NCBI RefSeq assembly: GCF_002127225.1
Contig: NZ_NFUR01000002.1
Coordinates: 434,001 to 498,000, forward strand
DNA length: 64,000 nucleotides
From: Sphingomonas sp. IBVSS2
Lineage (GTDB): Bacteria > Pseudomonadota > Alphaproteobacteria > Sphingomonadales > Sphingomonadaceae
Direction of reading: 5' to 3'
Shown: in pieces, positions 18,668 to 26,396 of the stretch
Layout: every line of letters starts with the position of its first letter
Position numbering within the stretch: position 1 is the first letter of the stretch
Notes under the pieces: model-generated
The model's input: the letters and a program-made list of their open reading frames with translations, nothing else
Database searches by the model: none
What the model was told of the DNA's origin: nothing
Translations under genes and position numbers: made by a program

Positions 18668-18682
18668 TGATACAATGTATCA
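18668..18682. promoter_or_regulatory. perfect 15-bp inverted repeat TGATACAATGTATCA
   Basis: TGATACA and TGTATCA flank a single central A. This AT-rich perfect palindrome is 54 bp upstream of the PAP2 phosphatase start and 134 bp from the divergent S9 peptidase start, which fits a regulator operator. No regulator gene is adjacent, so the factor is unknown. Confidence 0.55.
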
Positions 18683-18735
18683 CGGCGTACAACCGGATGC
18701 TCCGGCCGGCGTTCGCGGCGACGAGGGAAGTCGAT

Positions 18736-19533
18736 ATGGGATTGATCAGGCTGTCCGCTCTCTCGGTGGTCTTGCTTGCCGGCGTCGTGGCGGTCCGGGC
18801 GCAAGCGGAGAGGCAGGGCTATCTGGCGCCGGGAGCGCTCGACATCCTCGCGATATTGCCGCCCGCGCCGGTGAAGGGCGATCCCCGTTATGAGGCCGAC
18901 CGGCGGATTTTCCGGGGGACGCGTGCGCTGGTGGGCACGCCGCGCTGGGACTTGGCGACCGGCGACGTTCCGACGGGGCAAGCCGATCTGATGCGTGACT
19001 TCAGCTGTGCGCTGGGTGTGACGATGACGCCGGAGAATGCGCCACGCACCGAGGCACTCGTCGCGCGCGCCCGGATCGACACCGGCCGCGGCACCAATGT
19101 CGCCAAGGGGTATTACAAGCGCAGCCGTCCCTTCCTGATCGACAAGGGTGCGATCTGCCAGCCTGCAAAGGACGTGCTCGACAGCTATGACTATCCTTCC
19201 GGCCACACGACGCTGGGCTGGACCTGGGCGATGCTGCTGGCCGAGCTGGCGCCCGATCGCGCGACGCAGCTTCTCGCGCGGGGCCGCGCTTATGGTGAAA
19301 GCCGGATCGTGTGCGGCGTGCACAATGCGAGCGCGGTCGAGGGCGGAAGGCTCTCGGCGACGGCGACCCTGGCGGCGCTTTCGTCCTCGCCCCAATTCCA
19401 GGCCGATTTCGCTGCGGCGCGGGCCGAACTGGCCGCGCTGCGAGGGACCGGCGCCGCGCCCGATGCGGGGATGTGCGCGCGTGAGGCGTCGCTCGTCGCC
19501 CAGCCGATCTTCGGCCCGGCGCAGCGGCGCTGA
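18736..19533 (+). CDS. PAP2-type class A acid phosphatase, exported
   Basis: The product is 265 residues. A signal peptide (IRLSALSVVLLAGVVAVRAQA) precedes the three-part phosphatase signature: KRSRPFL (about residue 127, KxxxxxxRP), YPSGHTT (about 154) and ESRIVCGVHNASA (about 188). Class A enzymes dephosphorylate broad organic phosphates in the periplasm via a His nucleophile in the third motif. The Asp that normally follows (SRxxxGxHxxSD) is Ala here (NASA), which could lower activity or mark a subfamily. The ATG at 18736 has a GAGGGAAG Shine-Dalgarno; the frame further upstream crosses the palindromic operator and is rejected. The DUF1826 gene follows after 3 bp. Confidence 0.88.
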   Translation: MGLIRLSALSVVLLAGVVAVRAQAERQGYLAPGALDILAILPPAPVKGDPRYEADRRIFRGTRALVGTPRWDLATGDVPTGQADLMRDFSCALGVTMTPENAPRTEALVARARIDTGRGTNVAKGYYKRSRPFLIDKGAICQPAKDVLDSYDYPSGHTTLGWTWAMLLAELAPDRATQLLARGRAYGESRIVCGVHNASAVEGGRLSATATLAALSSSPQFQADFAAARAELAALRGTGAAPDAGMCAREASLVAQPIFGPAQRR

Positions 19534-19536
19534 GGG

Positions 19537-20169
19537 ATGGCGACGAACGATCCGGAGGTGCGCGGGGAGCCCGTCCGTGCCTGGCGAGGCGCGCATGTCC
19601 ATGCGCTCGACGCCATCCAGCGGGATGCGGTCGATCTTGCGATCTGGGAGCGCGTGCCGGCCGCCGAACTGCGCGCGGCGATCGGGCAAACCGACCTTGG
19701 CGGCGTGGAGTTCCTCCGCTTCGAAGCGCCGGCGGACCGAGTGGCCGAGGAACTGCGCTGCGCCTTTCTGGAAGCGGGCATCGCGGGGGACGGCGCGGCG
19801 CTTGCCGAGGATGCCCAGCTGCTGGCGTGCGCCTTTGCCCGCACGCTCGGAATCGGCGATGTCGCGGTCCGGCTGGAGCATGTCGCCGGGGATGCCTGTC
19901 GACGCTTCCATGCCGACTATGTGGCCGCGCGGCTGATCACCACCTATTCCGGGCCCGGCACGCAATGGCTCGACGCCGAGGCGGCCGCGCGCCACGAAGC
20001 CGGAATTGCGCCGCGCGCCGCCGAAATCCGCCAGCTCCGCGCAGGCGATGTCGGCATCTTCAAGGGGCGCCGATGGCCCGGGTCGACCGGCATCGTCCAT
20101 CGCTCGCCACCGATCCAGGCAAGCGGGGCCGCACGGCTGTTGCTGGTGATCGATCCGGCCGGATCCTAG
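19537..20169 (+). CDS. DUF1826 family protein
   Basis: The product is 210 residues and matches my recollection of DUF1826: an N-terminal AIWERVPAAEL, a central VAVRLEHVAGDACRRFHADYVAARLITTY with a conserved HxD, then YSGPGTQWLD and GIVHRSPPI near the end. The RFHADY...GTQW...HRSPP pattern recalls proteins that bind a metal through His/Asp, but no biochemical function is established to my knowledge. No signal peptide is present. It begins 3 bp after the phosphatase stop, so the two are probably co-transcribed. Confidence 0.8.
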   Translation: MATNDPEVRGEPVRAWRGAHVHALDAIQRDAVDLAIWERVPAAELRAAIGQTDLGGVEFLRFEAPADRVAEELRCAFLEAGIAGDGAALAEDAQLLACAFARTLGIGDVAVRLEHVAGDACRRFHADYVAARLITTYSGPGTQWLDAEAAARHEAGIAPRAAEIRQLRAGDVGIFKGRRWPGSTGIVHRSPPIQASGAARLLLVIDPAGS

Positions 20170-20273
20170 CCGGAGCAAATCAAGGGCGGCTGCAATACGG
20201 TCTGGAAATCGGATACGGTGCTGCCTATAGCGGCTGCACGTCGATCATTGGCTACCCCGGTGCCAATCGGCAT

Positions 20274-20359
20274 GCGGGTGTGGCGGAATGGTAGACGCAG
20301 CGGACTCAAAATCCGCCGTTGGCAACAACATGTCGGTTCGAGTCCGACCACCCGTACCA
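20274..20359 (+). tRNA. tRNA-Leu (anticodon CAA)
   Basis: The gene is 86 nt including an encoded CCA. The acceptor stem GCGGGTG pairs with CACCCGT (one G-U), and the anticodon stem GCGGA/TCCGC encloses the loop CTCAAAA, giving anticodon CAA (UUG codon). There is a long variable arm (GTTGGCAACAACAT), as in class II tRNAs, and a T-loop GGTTCGAGTCC. Confidence 0.95.
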
Positions 20360-20382
20360 TCGAAATTCGCAGGATGCGCAGC

Positions 20383-20413
20383 CCGGGCTGGCGACGCGGC
20401 GCCGCCAGCCCGG
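20383..20413. terminator. strong hairpin after tRNA-Leu, between convergent genes
   Basis: CCGGGCTGGCG pairs perfectly with CGCCAGCCCGG (11-bp stem, 9-nt loop). It lies 24 nt after the tRNA and 8 nt from the phosphatase stop on the other strand, so it could end transcription from both sides. Confidence 0.65.
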
Positions 20414-20420
20414 ATGTCGG

Positions 20421-21290
20421 TCAGCGCGTATAGGCCTTGCGCAGCTGGGCCAGCTTCGCCGGGCTGAGGCCGAGCGCGTCGTTCAGATAGCCCGCGACGC
20501 CGCCGCGATGCTTGTCCATCACGGCGAACACCGCGTCGATATAGTCGCGGTCGGCCGCCATATAGGCCTTGAGCACGTCCGCCGGCAGCTTGCGCCAGGC
20601 CTGGGAGGCCTGGTCGTCCGCCTGCACGACCTTGCGCGGATCGAAATATCTGTTGGTCAGCAGATAGTCCTGGATCACCGTCTCGCGCGGCACGTCGAGC
20701 GCCGTGAGGACCAGCGCGGCGGCCACGCCGGTGCGGTCCTTGCCCGCGGTGCAGTTGAACGCCAGCGGCGCCCGCCCGGCGAGCAGCTCGCCGAACATGC
20801 GGCGATACTGGCCGTTGAACTGCTTGAGCAGCTGCGGATAGGTCGCGGTCATCGTCGCCCTGGCTTCGGCCGCGCTGGGCAGGCGATCGGGCTTGGGCGC
20901 GAGTGCGCGGGTGTCCATCACATAATCGTCGGCAAGCACGCGCGGGGCCTTGCCCGCCGGCCAGACCACCGGCTCGGTGCTGCGCTCGCCGGTGCTGCGG
21001 AAGTCGCAGACGGTGCGGATGCCGCGCTTGGCGAGATAGTCGAAATCCGCGCGCGTCAGGAAGTGCATCGAGCCCGAGCGATAGAGCATGCCCCAGCGCA
21101 CCGTGCGGCCGGTACGGGTGCGATAGCCGCCAAGGTCGCGGAAATTCTGCCCGCCCTGGAGCGGGAGCAGCCGCGCATTCTCGCCCTGTGCCGCCGGAGC
21201 CTGTTGCTGGAGGGCGTTGGCCGCGAGCGGCACCGCGGCGGCCGCCAGCACCGCGAGGCCGATCACGCGGAAGGAAATGGGGATACGCAT
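20421..21290 (-). CDS. exported tyrosine-phosphatase-fold phosphatase (Y_phosphatase3/MptpB-like)
   Basis: The product is 289 residues. A signal peptide (VIGLAVLAAAAVPLAANA) is followed by the family opening NFRDLGGYRTRTGRTVRWGMLYRSG, a DFRSTGERS general-acid region, and the active-site loop NCTAGKDRTGVAAALVL (about residue 178, CX5R). The AGKDRTG loop is that of the lipid/phosphoinositide-tolerant subgroup (MptpB, LipA), not classical PTPs. Export to the periplasm argues for a scavenged phosphorylated substrate instead of a signalling role. It is 12 bp downstream of the TBDR gene, so the two likely form one uptake operon. The substrate is unknown. Confidence 0.88.
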   Translation of the reverse strand: MRIPISFRVIGLAVLAAAAVPLAANALQQQAPAAQGENARLLPLQGGQNFRDLGGYRTRTGRTVRWGMLYRSGSMHFLTRADFDYLAKRGIRTVCDFRSTGERSTEPVVWPAGKAPRVLADDYVMDTRALAPKPDRLPSAAEARATMTATYPQLLKQFNGQYRRMFGELLAGRAPLAFNCTAGKDRTGVAAALVLTALDVPRETVIQDYLLTNRYFDPRKVVQADDQASQAWRKLPADVLKAYMAADRDYIDAVFAVMDKHRGGVAGYLNDALGLSPAKLAQLRKAYTR

Positions 21291-21302
21291 GTCGGATTCT
21301 CC

Positions 21303-23612
21303 TTAGAAGCGGACCGTGCCGGTGAGGCCGTAGGTGCGTGGATCGTTGAAGATCCCATAGGTGCCGAGCGCCGCGCTGGTGTTGCGCAGGTACAGATACT
21401 GCTTGTCGAACAGGTTGCGGGCCCAGACCGAGAGTTCGAGGCGCGCGGCGCTGTCGTCCAGCGCGATGTCCGTCAGCGCCAGGCGGCCGTTGACGATGAA
21501 CGAGGGGTCGCTCTTCGTCGGGTCGCTGGTCGAGCTGTACTGGCTCGAGGCATAGTTGCCGTCCAGGTGGGCGACGAACGTCGCCGCGCCCATCGGCACG
21601 CGATAGTCTATCGATCCGCTTGCCGAATTCTTCGGCGCGAAGATCTGATAGACCGGCACCAGCGGATTGCCGGCGACGAAGGGATTCGGTGCCGCGGGCA
21701 GGCGGATGTGCTGGCGGGTATAATTGCCCGACAAAGTGAGGTTGGCGACGGGCATCACCGTCAGCTCGGCCTCGAAGCCGGAGATCCGGCCCTTGCCGGC
21801 CGTGTTGGTCGTCTCCAGCGTGCCGCGGTTCGAGCCGGGGATGACTGCGTTGAAGTCGATCTGCACGTCCTTGTAGGTGCCGGTATAGGCGGCGAGGTTC
21901 AGGCGGGCATGATTGTCGAGGAAGCTGGCCTTCACGCCGCCCTCGAACACCGAGACCGATTCCGGGCCGAAGCCGCGATAGGTGAGCGAGCGCGAATTGG
22001 CGCCGGCCGACTTATAGCCGGTGCTCCATTTGCCATAGAGCATCACGCCGTCGGCGACGTCGAGCGACAGGTTGGCCAGCGGATCGACGCGGTCCGAAGT
22101 GACGTTCATCGGGACCACCGCGGTGACGCCGTTGACCGTCGGGGTCAGGCCGTTGACCTTGTCGAGTTCGCCGGTCTTCTTGTCGTGCGAATAGCGGCCG
22201 CCAAGCGTGAGGTGCAGCCGGTCGCCGAGCAATGCCGGGGTGTAGGTGAACTGGCCGAACACCGCCGCGCTGTTCGTCCGGGCGATGCTGGCGCGATCGG
22301 GGAAGGGCGTGGCCGAGACCGGTGCGGGCAGCACGCTATAGCCGGTGCCGTCCGCGTTGAACTTCAGCGTGTTGGGCGCGAAGGCGTTATCGCCGACATG
22401 CTCGTTGTAATAGAAGGCGCCGGCCACGAAGCTGAGGCGGGGCAACTCGCCGAGCAGCTGCACTTCCTGGCTGAACTGGCGCTGCCCGAAATTGGCGATG
22501 CTGTAGCGCGCGAAATTGCCGTTGGGGGCGAACACCGAGAGGATCGCCGAGCCATTGTCATACTGGCTCTGGGTCAGCGTGCGGTAGCTGGTGATGGAGC
22601 GGACGCGGAGGCCGCCGCCCAGCTTCCAGTCGAGATGGAGCGACATGCCGGTGGTGTCGCCGACGCTCGGCTGGAGCGGCACGCCGACATTGCCGGCCTT
22701 GGCGCGCTCGGGCTGGAGCTTGACGATCGGCGCGAGCGGCAGGCTGCCCTTGCGGAGCAGCTGGAGATAATTGGGCGAGCTTTCGTCGTGCGAGACGTCG
22801 AACTGCCAGAGCGCGCTGAACTTGTCGCTGGGTTCCCACAGCGCGGCGACGTGCGCGCCTCGGCGGTCATGGCTGTTGAAGTCGAGCTGGCCGGCCATCG
22901 GATTGTCGACCGTGCCGCCACGCTTCTGGATCACGCCGTCGAACTTCAGGCTGATATTGCCCGCGCGCGGCAGATCGAGGTGCAGCGCGGTTTCGTAGCC
23001 GCCGAAATTGGCGATCCCGGCCGTGGCGCTGAGACGGAACTCGCCGCTGGGCTTCTTCGTCACGATGCTGATCGCGCCGCCTTCGGTATTGCGGCCGAAC
23101 AGCGTGCCTTGCGGACCCTTGAGCACTTCGATCCGCTCGATGTCGTACAGGGCGGTGCCCAGGCCCTGGGCGCGACCGAGATAGATGCCGTCCATATAGA
23201 CGCCGACGCCCTGCTCACGGGCCGGCTGGTTGGCATCACCCAGGAAGCCCACGCCGCGAATGCCGATCACCAGCGCGGAAGTGCGCGAGAAGAAGGGGGC
23301 GACGCGCAGGCCGGGGACCGAACCGTCGGCCAGATCGGCGAGGGTCTGGATGTGACGGTTCTGGAGCGCTTCGCCGTTCAGCACCGCGATCGAGATCGGA
23401 GTCTTCTGGAGATTGGTCTCGCGGCGCTGGGCAGTGACGACGATCTCGCCGAGGCCGCCGCTCTGATCCTGTTCGTCGGCCGCGACCATGCTGGTCGTAT
23501 CGGCCTGTTGGGCGAAGGCGGGCGCGGCGACGAGCAGCGCCGAGGCGGCGGCTCCGGACAAGGCTGCCAGGCGCAGCCGGTGCTTGACGTTCAGTTTCAC
23601 GATGACCCCCAT
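21303..23612 (-). CDS. TonB-dependent receptor
   Basis: The product is 769 residues. The signal peptide ends AAPAFAQQ. The TonB box region is GLGEIVVTAQRRETNLQKTPISI, typical of sphingomonad receptors, followed by the plug (IRGVGFLGD..., VYMDGIYLGR, IEVLKGPQGTLFGRNTEGGAISIVTKKP) and the 22-strand barrel, ending in an aromatic residue (TGTVRF). Plug wording with EGVGVYMDGIYLGR places it with the small-hydrophobic/steroid or siderophore-like group, unlike the two larger carbohydrate-type receptors further on. It is followed by the exported phosphatase and is divergent from the double-HTH TetR regulator. Confidence 0.95.
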   Translation of the reverse strand: MGVIVKLNVKHRLRLAALSGAAASALLVAAPAFAQQADTTSMVAADEQDQSGGLGEIVVTAQRRETNLQKTPISIAVLNGEALQNRHIQTLADLADGSVPGLRVAPFFSRTSALVIGIRGVGFLGDANQPAREQGVGVYMDGIYLGRAQGLGTALYDIERIEVLKGPQGTLFGRNTEGGAISIVTKKPSGEFRLSATAGIANFGGYETALHLDLPRAGNISLKFDGVIQKRGGTVDNPMAGQLDFNSHDRRGAHVAALWEPSDKFSALWQFDVSHDESSPNYLQLLRKGSLPLAPIVKLQPERAKAGNVGVPLQPSVGDTTGMSLHLDWKLGGGLRVRSITSYRTLTQSQYDNGSAILSVFAPNGNFARYSIANFGQRQFSQEVQLLGELPRLSFVAGAFYYNEHVGDNAFAPNTLKFNADGTGYSVLPAPVSATPFPDRASIARTNSAAVFGQFTYTPALLGDRLHLTLGGRYSHDKKTGELDKVNGLTPTVNGVTAVVPMNVTSDRVDPLANLSLDVADGVMLYGKWSTGYKSAGANSRSLTYRGFGPESVSVFEGGVKASFLDNHARLNLAAYTGTYKDVQIDFNAVIPGSNRGTLETTNTAGKGRISGFEAELTVMPVANLTLSGNYTRQHIRLPAAPNPFVAGNPLVPVYQIFAPKNSASGSIDYRVPMGAATFVAHLDGNYASSQYSSTSDPTKSDPSFIVNGRLALTDIALDDSAARLELSVWARNLFDKQYLYLRNTSAALGTYGIFNDPRTYGLTGTVRF

Positions 23613-23637
23613 CTGGCTGATGACGAGCGGGCAACTA

Positions 23638-23672
23638 GAACGTTTGTATGTACCTTCTGTGACGCTTGTATG
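23638..23672. promoter_or_regulatory. direct repeats CGTTTGTATG / CGCTTGTATG in the TBDR-TetR divergent promoter
   Basis: CGTTTGTATG (23641-23650) and CGCTTGTATG (23663-23672) are 22 bp apart, about two helical turns. The 14-mer GAACGTTTGTATGT (23638-23651) recurs exactly at 23895-23908 inside the regulator gene. AT-rich repeats of this kind are unusual in this GC-rich DNA, so I take them as a candidate operator of the adjacent regulator. Confidence 0.5.
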
Positions 23673-23720
23673 GAGTCGTGCATTCCGGCATTGGCATGGG
23701 CGCGGAAAGGGAGGGGCGGG

Positions 23721-24950
23721 ATGTCCGGTCGAGGTATCGCTGCTGCCGGCAAGGCGAGCGGAAGCGCCGAGAAATGGATCGCGGCGGTGCTAAGTGCCTG
23801 GGAAGTGAGCGGTCAGGCCGCGGTCTCCGCGCGTGGGCTCGCGCAGACCACGGGGCTGCCGGCGTCGTCCATTTATCACCATTTTGGTGACCTTGAACGT
23901 TTGTATGTCTGCGCGCACGAACATGCCCAGGCGCTGGCGGCGGAATGGTGCGGCGCGCGGCTGGATCAGCTTGCGGACGTGCCGGCGGGCGTCGAGTCGC
24001 TGCCCGCCTTGCTCGCCACGCTGATCGACGATTGGTGCGAGGGGCAGCGCGGGCTGGCCTTTGCCTGGCGCGAATGCCAGCTGCTGGTCGCGCGCGATCC
24101 GCGCTACGGGCCGGCCGCCCAGCGCTGGCGCACGCTTTGGGCGGGGTTCTGGCGCCATGTCTGCGACCGGCTCGGCATCCTGGGTGCCGCGACGATCACC
24201 GAACGGCTGTTCGACGGGGAGAGCTTCCTGCACATGATGCGCTGGCGCCGCTCGGTGGACCGTGCCGCGCTGGACGAGCTGTGCCGCGGCTGGGGCAATT
24301 GGCTGGGCGGCGCGCTGGCGGGTGGCGCTCCCTGGCGTGACATCGGCCGCGCATGTGCACAACGTTCGGCACCTTTGCCCGAGGCCCGCGACGAGACTGC
24401 CGAACGGATCGCCGAAGCGGCGGCGGCGATCGTCGCGCTGGGCGGGGTGGCCGGCGTGACGCATCGCGCGGTGGCGGCCGGGGCGGGGCTGACGCTCGGC
24501 GTGGTCTCGCACAAGTTCCGGACGAGCGCCGAGCTGCTCGGATCGGCCTTCGAAGTGATCTATCGCCGCAACGTGCCGGCCGGCGAACTCGAGGCCGAAC
24601 TCGCGGCGGTGACCGACGGCGACGGCCGGGCCATGCTCGACAGGCTCGGCGAGCGGCCGGGGGCGGAGGAGTTCCGCCTCGCCACGTCCGAACTGATGAT
24701 GGCGGCGATGCGCGATCCGGCGCTCGCGCCCTTTGCCGCGCAGCTGCGCTATCTGCGCGGGCGCACCTCTCGGCTGTTCCTGCAGGCGATGATCGGTCGC
24801 GACCGGCCGATCGGCGCGCTCGACGCGGCGATCTTCTCGAGCTTCGCGATCGGGCAGGGCAATGCGCACCGGGGCTTGTCCGACGGCGAGCGCCAGGCGG
24901 CGAGCCTGGCCGAGACCGAGGCGTTGCTCGCGTTCCTGCGCGGCGGCTGA
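23721..24950 (+). CDS. tandem TetR-type transcriptional regulator (two HTH/ligand units in one chain)
   Basis: The product is 409 residues, twice the TetR norm. The first HTH (about residues 25-62) reads VSARGLAQTTGLPASSIYHHFGDLERLY, a textbook TetR recognition helix, followed by a C-terminal helical domain. A second HTH begins near 225: AAIVALGGVAGVTHRAVAAGAGLTLGVVSHKFRTSAEL, then another helical ligand domain with QGNAHRGL. A natural duplication or fusion lets one chain act like a pseudo-dimer. The ATG at 23721 has a GGGAGGGG Shine-Dalgarno; the open frame far upstream is antisense to the TBDR and rejected. It is divergent from the TBDR-phosphatase operon and 40 bp before a transporter, so it probably controls both. 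Confidence 0.85.
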   Translation: MSGRGIAAAGKASGSAEKWIAAVLSAWEVSGQAAVSARGLAQTTGLPASSIYHHFGDLERLYVCAHEHAQALAAEWCGARLDQLADVPAGVESLPALLATLIDDWCEGQRGLAFAWRECQLLVARDPRYGPAAQRWRTLWAGFWRHVCDRLGILGAATITERLFDGESFLHMMRWRRSVDRAALDELCRGWGNWLGGALAGGAPWRDIGRACAQRSAPLPEARDETAERIAEAAAAIVALGGVAGVTHRAVAAGAGLTLGVVSHKFRTSAELLGSAFEVIYRRNVPAGELEAELAAVTDGDGRAMLDRLGERPGAEEFRLATSELMMAAMRDPALAPFAAQLRYLRGRTSRLFLQAMIGRDRPIGALDAAIFSSFAIGQGNAHRGLSDGERQAASLAETEALLAFLRGG

Positions 24951-24990
24951 CGGTCGCATATTTGTCATCCCCCTGGGCCAGAGGGGATTG

Positions 24991-26334
24991 GTGAGCGGGG
25001 ACATCCGATCGAGTCGAACCGAGCGGCTGAGCCGGGTGGACCTGTTCGTCTTCTCCTCCCCGGTCATCCTGTTCCAGGCGATCGAGCTTGCCTGGCGGAC
25101 CTATCTTCCCGCCTTCTTCGCCGCGACGCTGGGGCTGCCGATCGCGGCGGTGGGCATGCTGCTGCTCGCCGCGCGGCTGTTCGACGGGTTGATCGATCCG
25201 TGCATCGGCTGGGCGAGCGACCGGTTCCCGACGCGCTTCGGCCTGCGCCGGCCATGGATGGCGGTGGGCGCGCCGCTGGTCAGCCTGGGCGCGCTGGGGC
25301 TGTTCTGGGCGGTGCCCGGCACCGGCATCGCGACGCTCGCGGCTTGGAGCCTGGTCTTCCATCTCGGCTATACGCTCATCGCCACGCCCCATGGCGGCTG
25401 GGGGCTGGAGCTGTCGCGCGATGCGCATGAGCGCGTGCGGGTGATGGGGGCCAAGATCTGGGTGGCGATGGCCGGGATGATCGTCACCCTGGTGCTGCCG
25501 AGCCTGCTCGAGCGCGGTTTCGGGCTGGGCCGGGCGGCGCAGGTGGGCGCGCTGGGCGCGGCGATCGTGCTGCTCGCGCCGATCACCGCATTGCTGGTCA
25601 TTCGGCGGATTCGCGAGCCGGAAGCGCCCTCGATCGCGCGTGTCGCCAACCCTTTCTCGCTGTTCGCCGGCATGCTGCGCGCGCGCGAGATGCGGCGCAT
25701 CCTGATGCTCTACGGACTGGTCGGCATGGCCGATGCCGCCGCGGCCGGCACCTTCCTGTTCTTCGTCGAGCAGGCGCTCGCGCTGCCCGGCTGGGGTAGT
25801 ACGCTGATGCTCGTCCAGGCGGTGGTGCCGCTCGCATTGCTGCCCTTCTGGGCGCGGATGAGCCGGCGTTTCGGCAAGCGGCGAGTGCTGCTCGCCGGCT
25901 ATGGCTGGCAGGCGCTGGTGGCGCCGCTGGCGCTGCTGCTGCCCGCGGGCGGGCTGGCTGTCCTGGTCCTTTGGTTGGTCGCGCGCAGCCTGGTCTTCGG
26001 GGTCGATTACATGCTGCTGCGCGCGATGGTGGGCGATATCACCCGGCGCGAAGTGGAACTGGGGCAGCGCTGGGCATCGAGCCGCTATGCGCTGTTCAAC
26101 GTGACGCTGCGGCTGGCGATGGGGCTGGGCGTCGCCGCGGCGCTGGGGGCGCTGGGCTGGGCCGGTTTCGCGCCGGACGAGGCGGGACAAGCCGAAGCCC
26201 TGTTCGCGGTGCGCGCCGCCTATGCGCTGCCGCCGACGGTCGCGGCGGTCATTGCCTGTGCCTTGCTGTTCCGCAGCGGCGAAGCGCGCCCGGCCGGGCC
26301 GGCGGAACGGCGCGACGCGGCACTGGCGGCCTGA
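24991..26334 (+). CDS. GPH/SLC45-like MFS transporter
   Basis: The product is 447 residues with about 12 membrane spans. It opens with LSRVDLFVFSSPVILFQAIELAWRTYLPAFFA, and the loop ARLFDGLIDPCIGWASDRFPTRFGLRRPWM is the signature of glycoside-pentoside-hexuronide:cation symporters (DxxxDPxxGxxSDR...RRPW). The GTG at 24991, preceded by GAGGGG, is chosen; a TTG one codon earlier is possible. It is 40 bp after the tandem TetR gene and transcribed with it. In this order such transporters serve sugars, glycosides or other hydrophobic solutes, so the substrate is open. Confidence 0.85.
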   Translation: MSGDIRSSRTERLSRVDLFVFSSPVILFQAIELAWRTYLPAFFAATLGLPIAAVGMLLLAARLFDGLIDPCIGWASDRFPTRFGLRRPWMAVGAPLVSLGALGLFWAVPGTGIATLAAWSLVFHLGYTLIATPHGGWGLELSRDAHERVRVMGAKIWVAMAGMIVTLVLPSLLERGFGLGRAAQVGALGAAIVLLAPITALLVIRRIREPEAPSIARVANPFSLFAGMLRAREMRRILMLYGLVGMADAAAAGTFLFFVEQALALPGWGSTLMLVQAVVPLALLPFWARMSRRFGKRRVLLAGYGWQALVAPLALLLPAGGLAVLVLWLVARSLVFGVDYMLLRAMVGDITRREVELGQRWASSRYALFNVTLRLAMGLGVAAALGALGWAGFAPDEAGQAEALFAVRAAYALPPTVAAVIACALLFRSGEARPAGPAERRDAALAA

Positions 26335-26347
26335 TCCCCAAAAGAAA

Positions 26348-26377
26348 GGGCCGCCGCACCGAAGGATGCGACGGCCC
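26348..26377. terminator. bidirectional terminator hairpin with flanking A-tract
   Basis: GGGCCGCCGCA and TGCGACGGCCC pair with one mismatch around an 8-nt loop (CCGAAGGA). An A-rich tract (AAAAGAAA) lies on the left, giving U-rich RNA for the minus-strand transcript. It separates the transporter and TBDR genes, which converge. Confidence 0.75.
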
Positions 26378-26396
26378 CCAGGGATCGCGGAGGCGA

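Noticed and set aside
20319..23720. Very long open frame on the plus strand running into the tandem TetR gene
   Set aside because: It lies antisense to the phosphatase and TBDR genes, has no ribosome site at its start, and its Arg/His/Gly-rich product shows no family motif. It is a by-product of GC-rich third positions.
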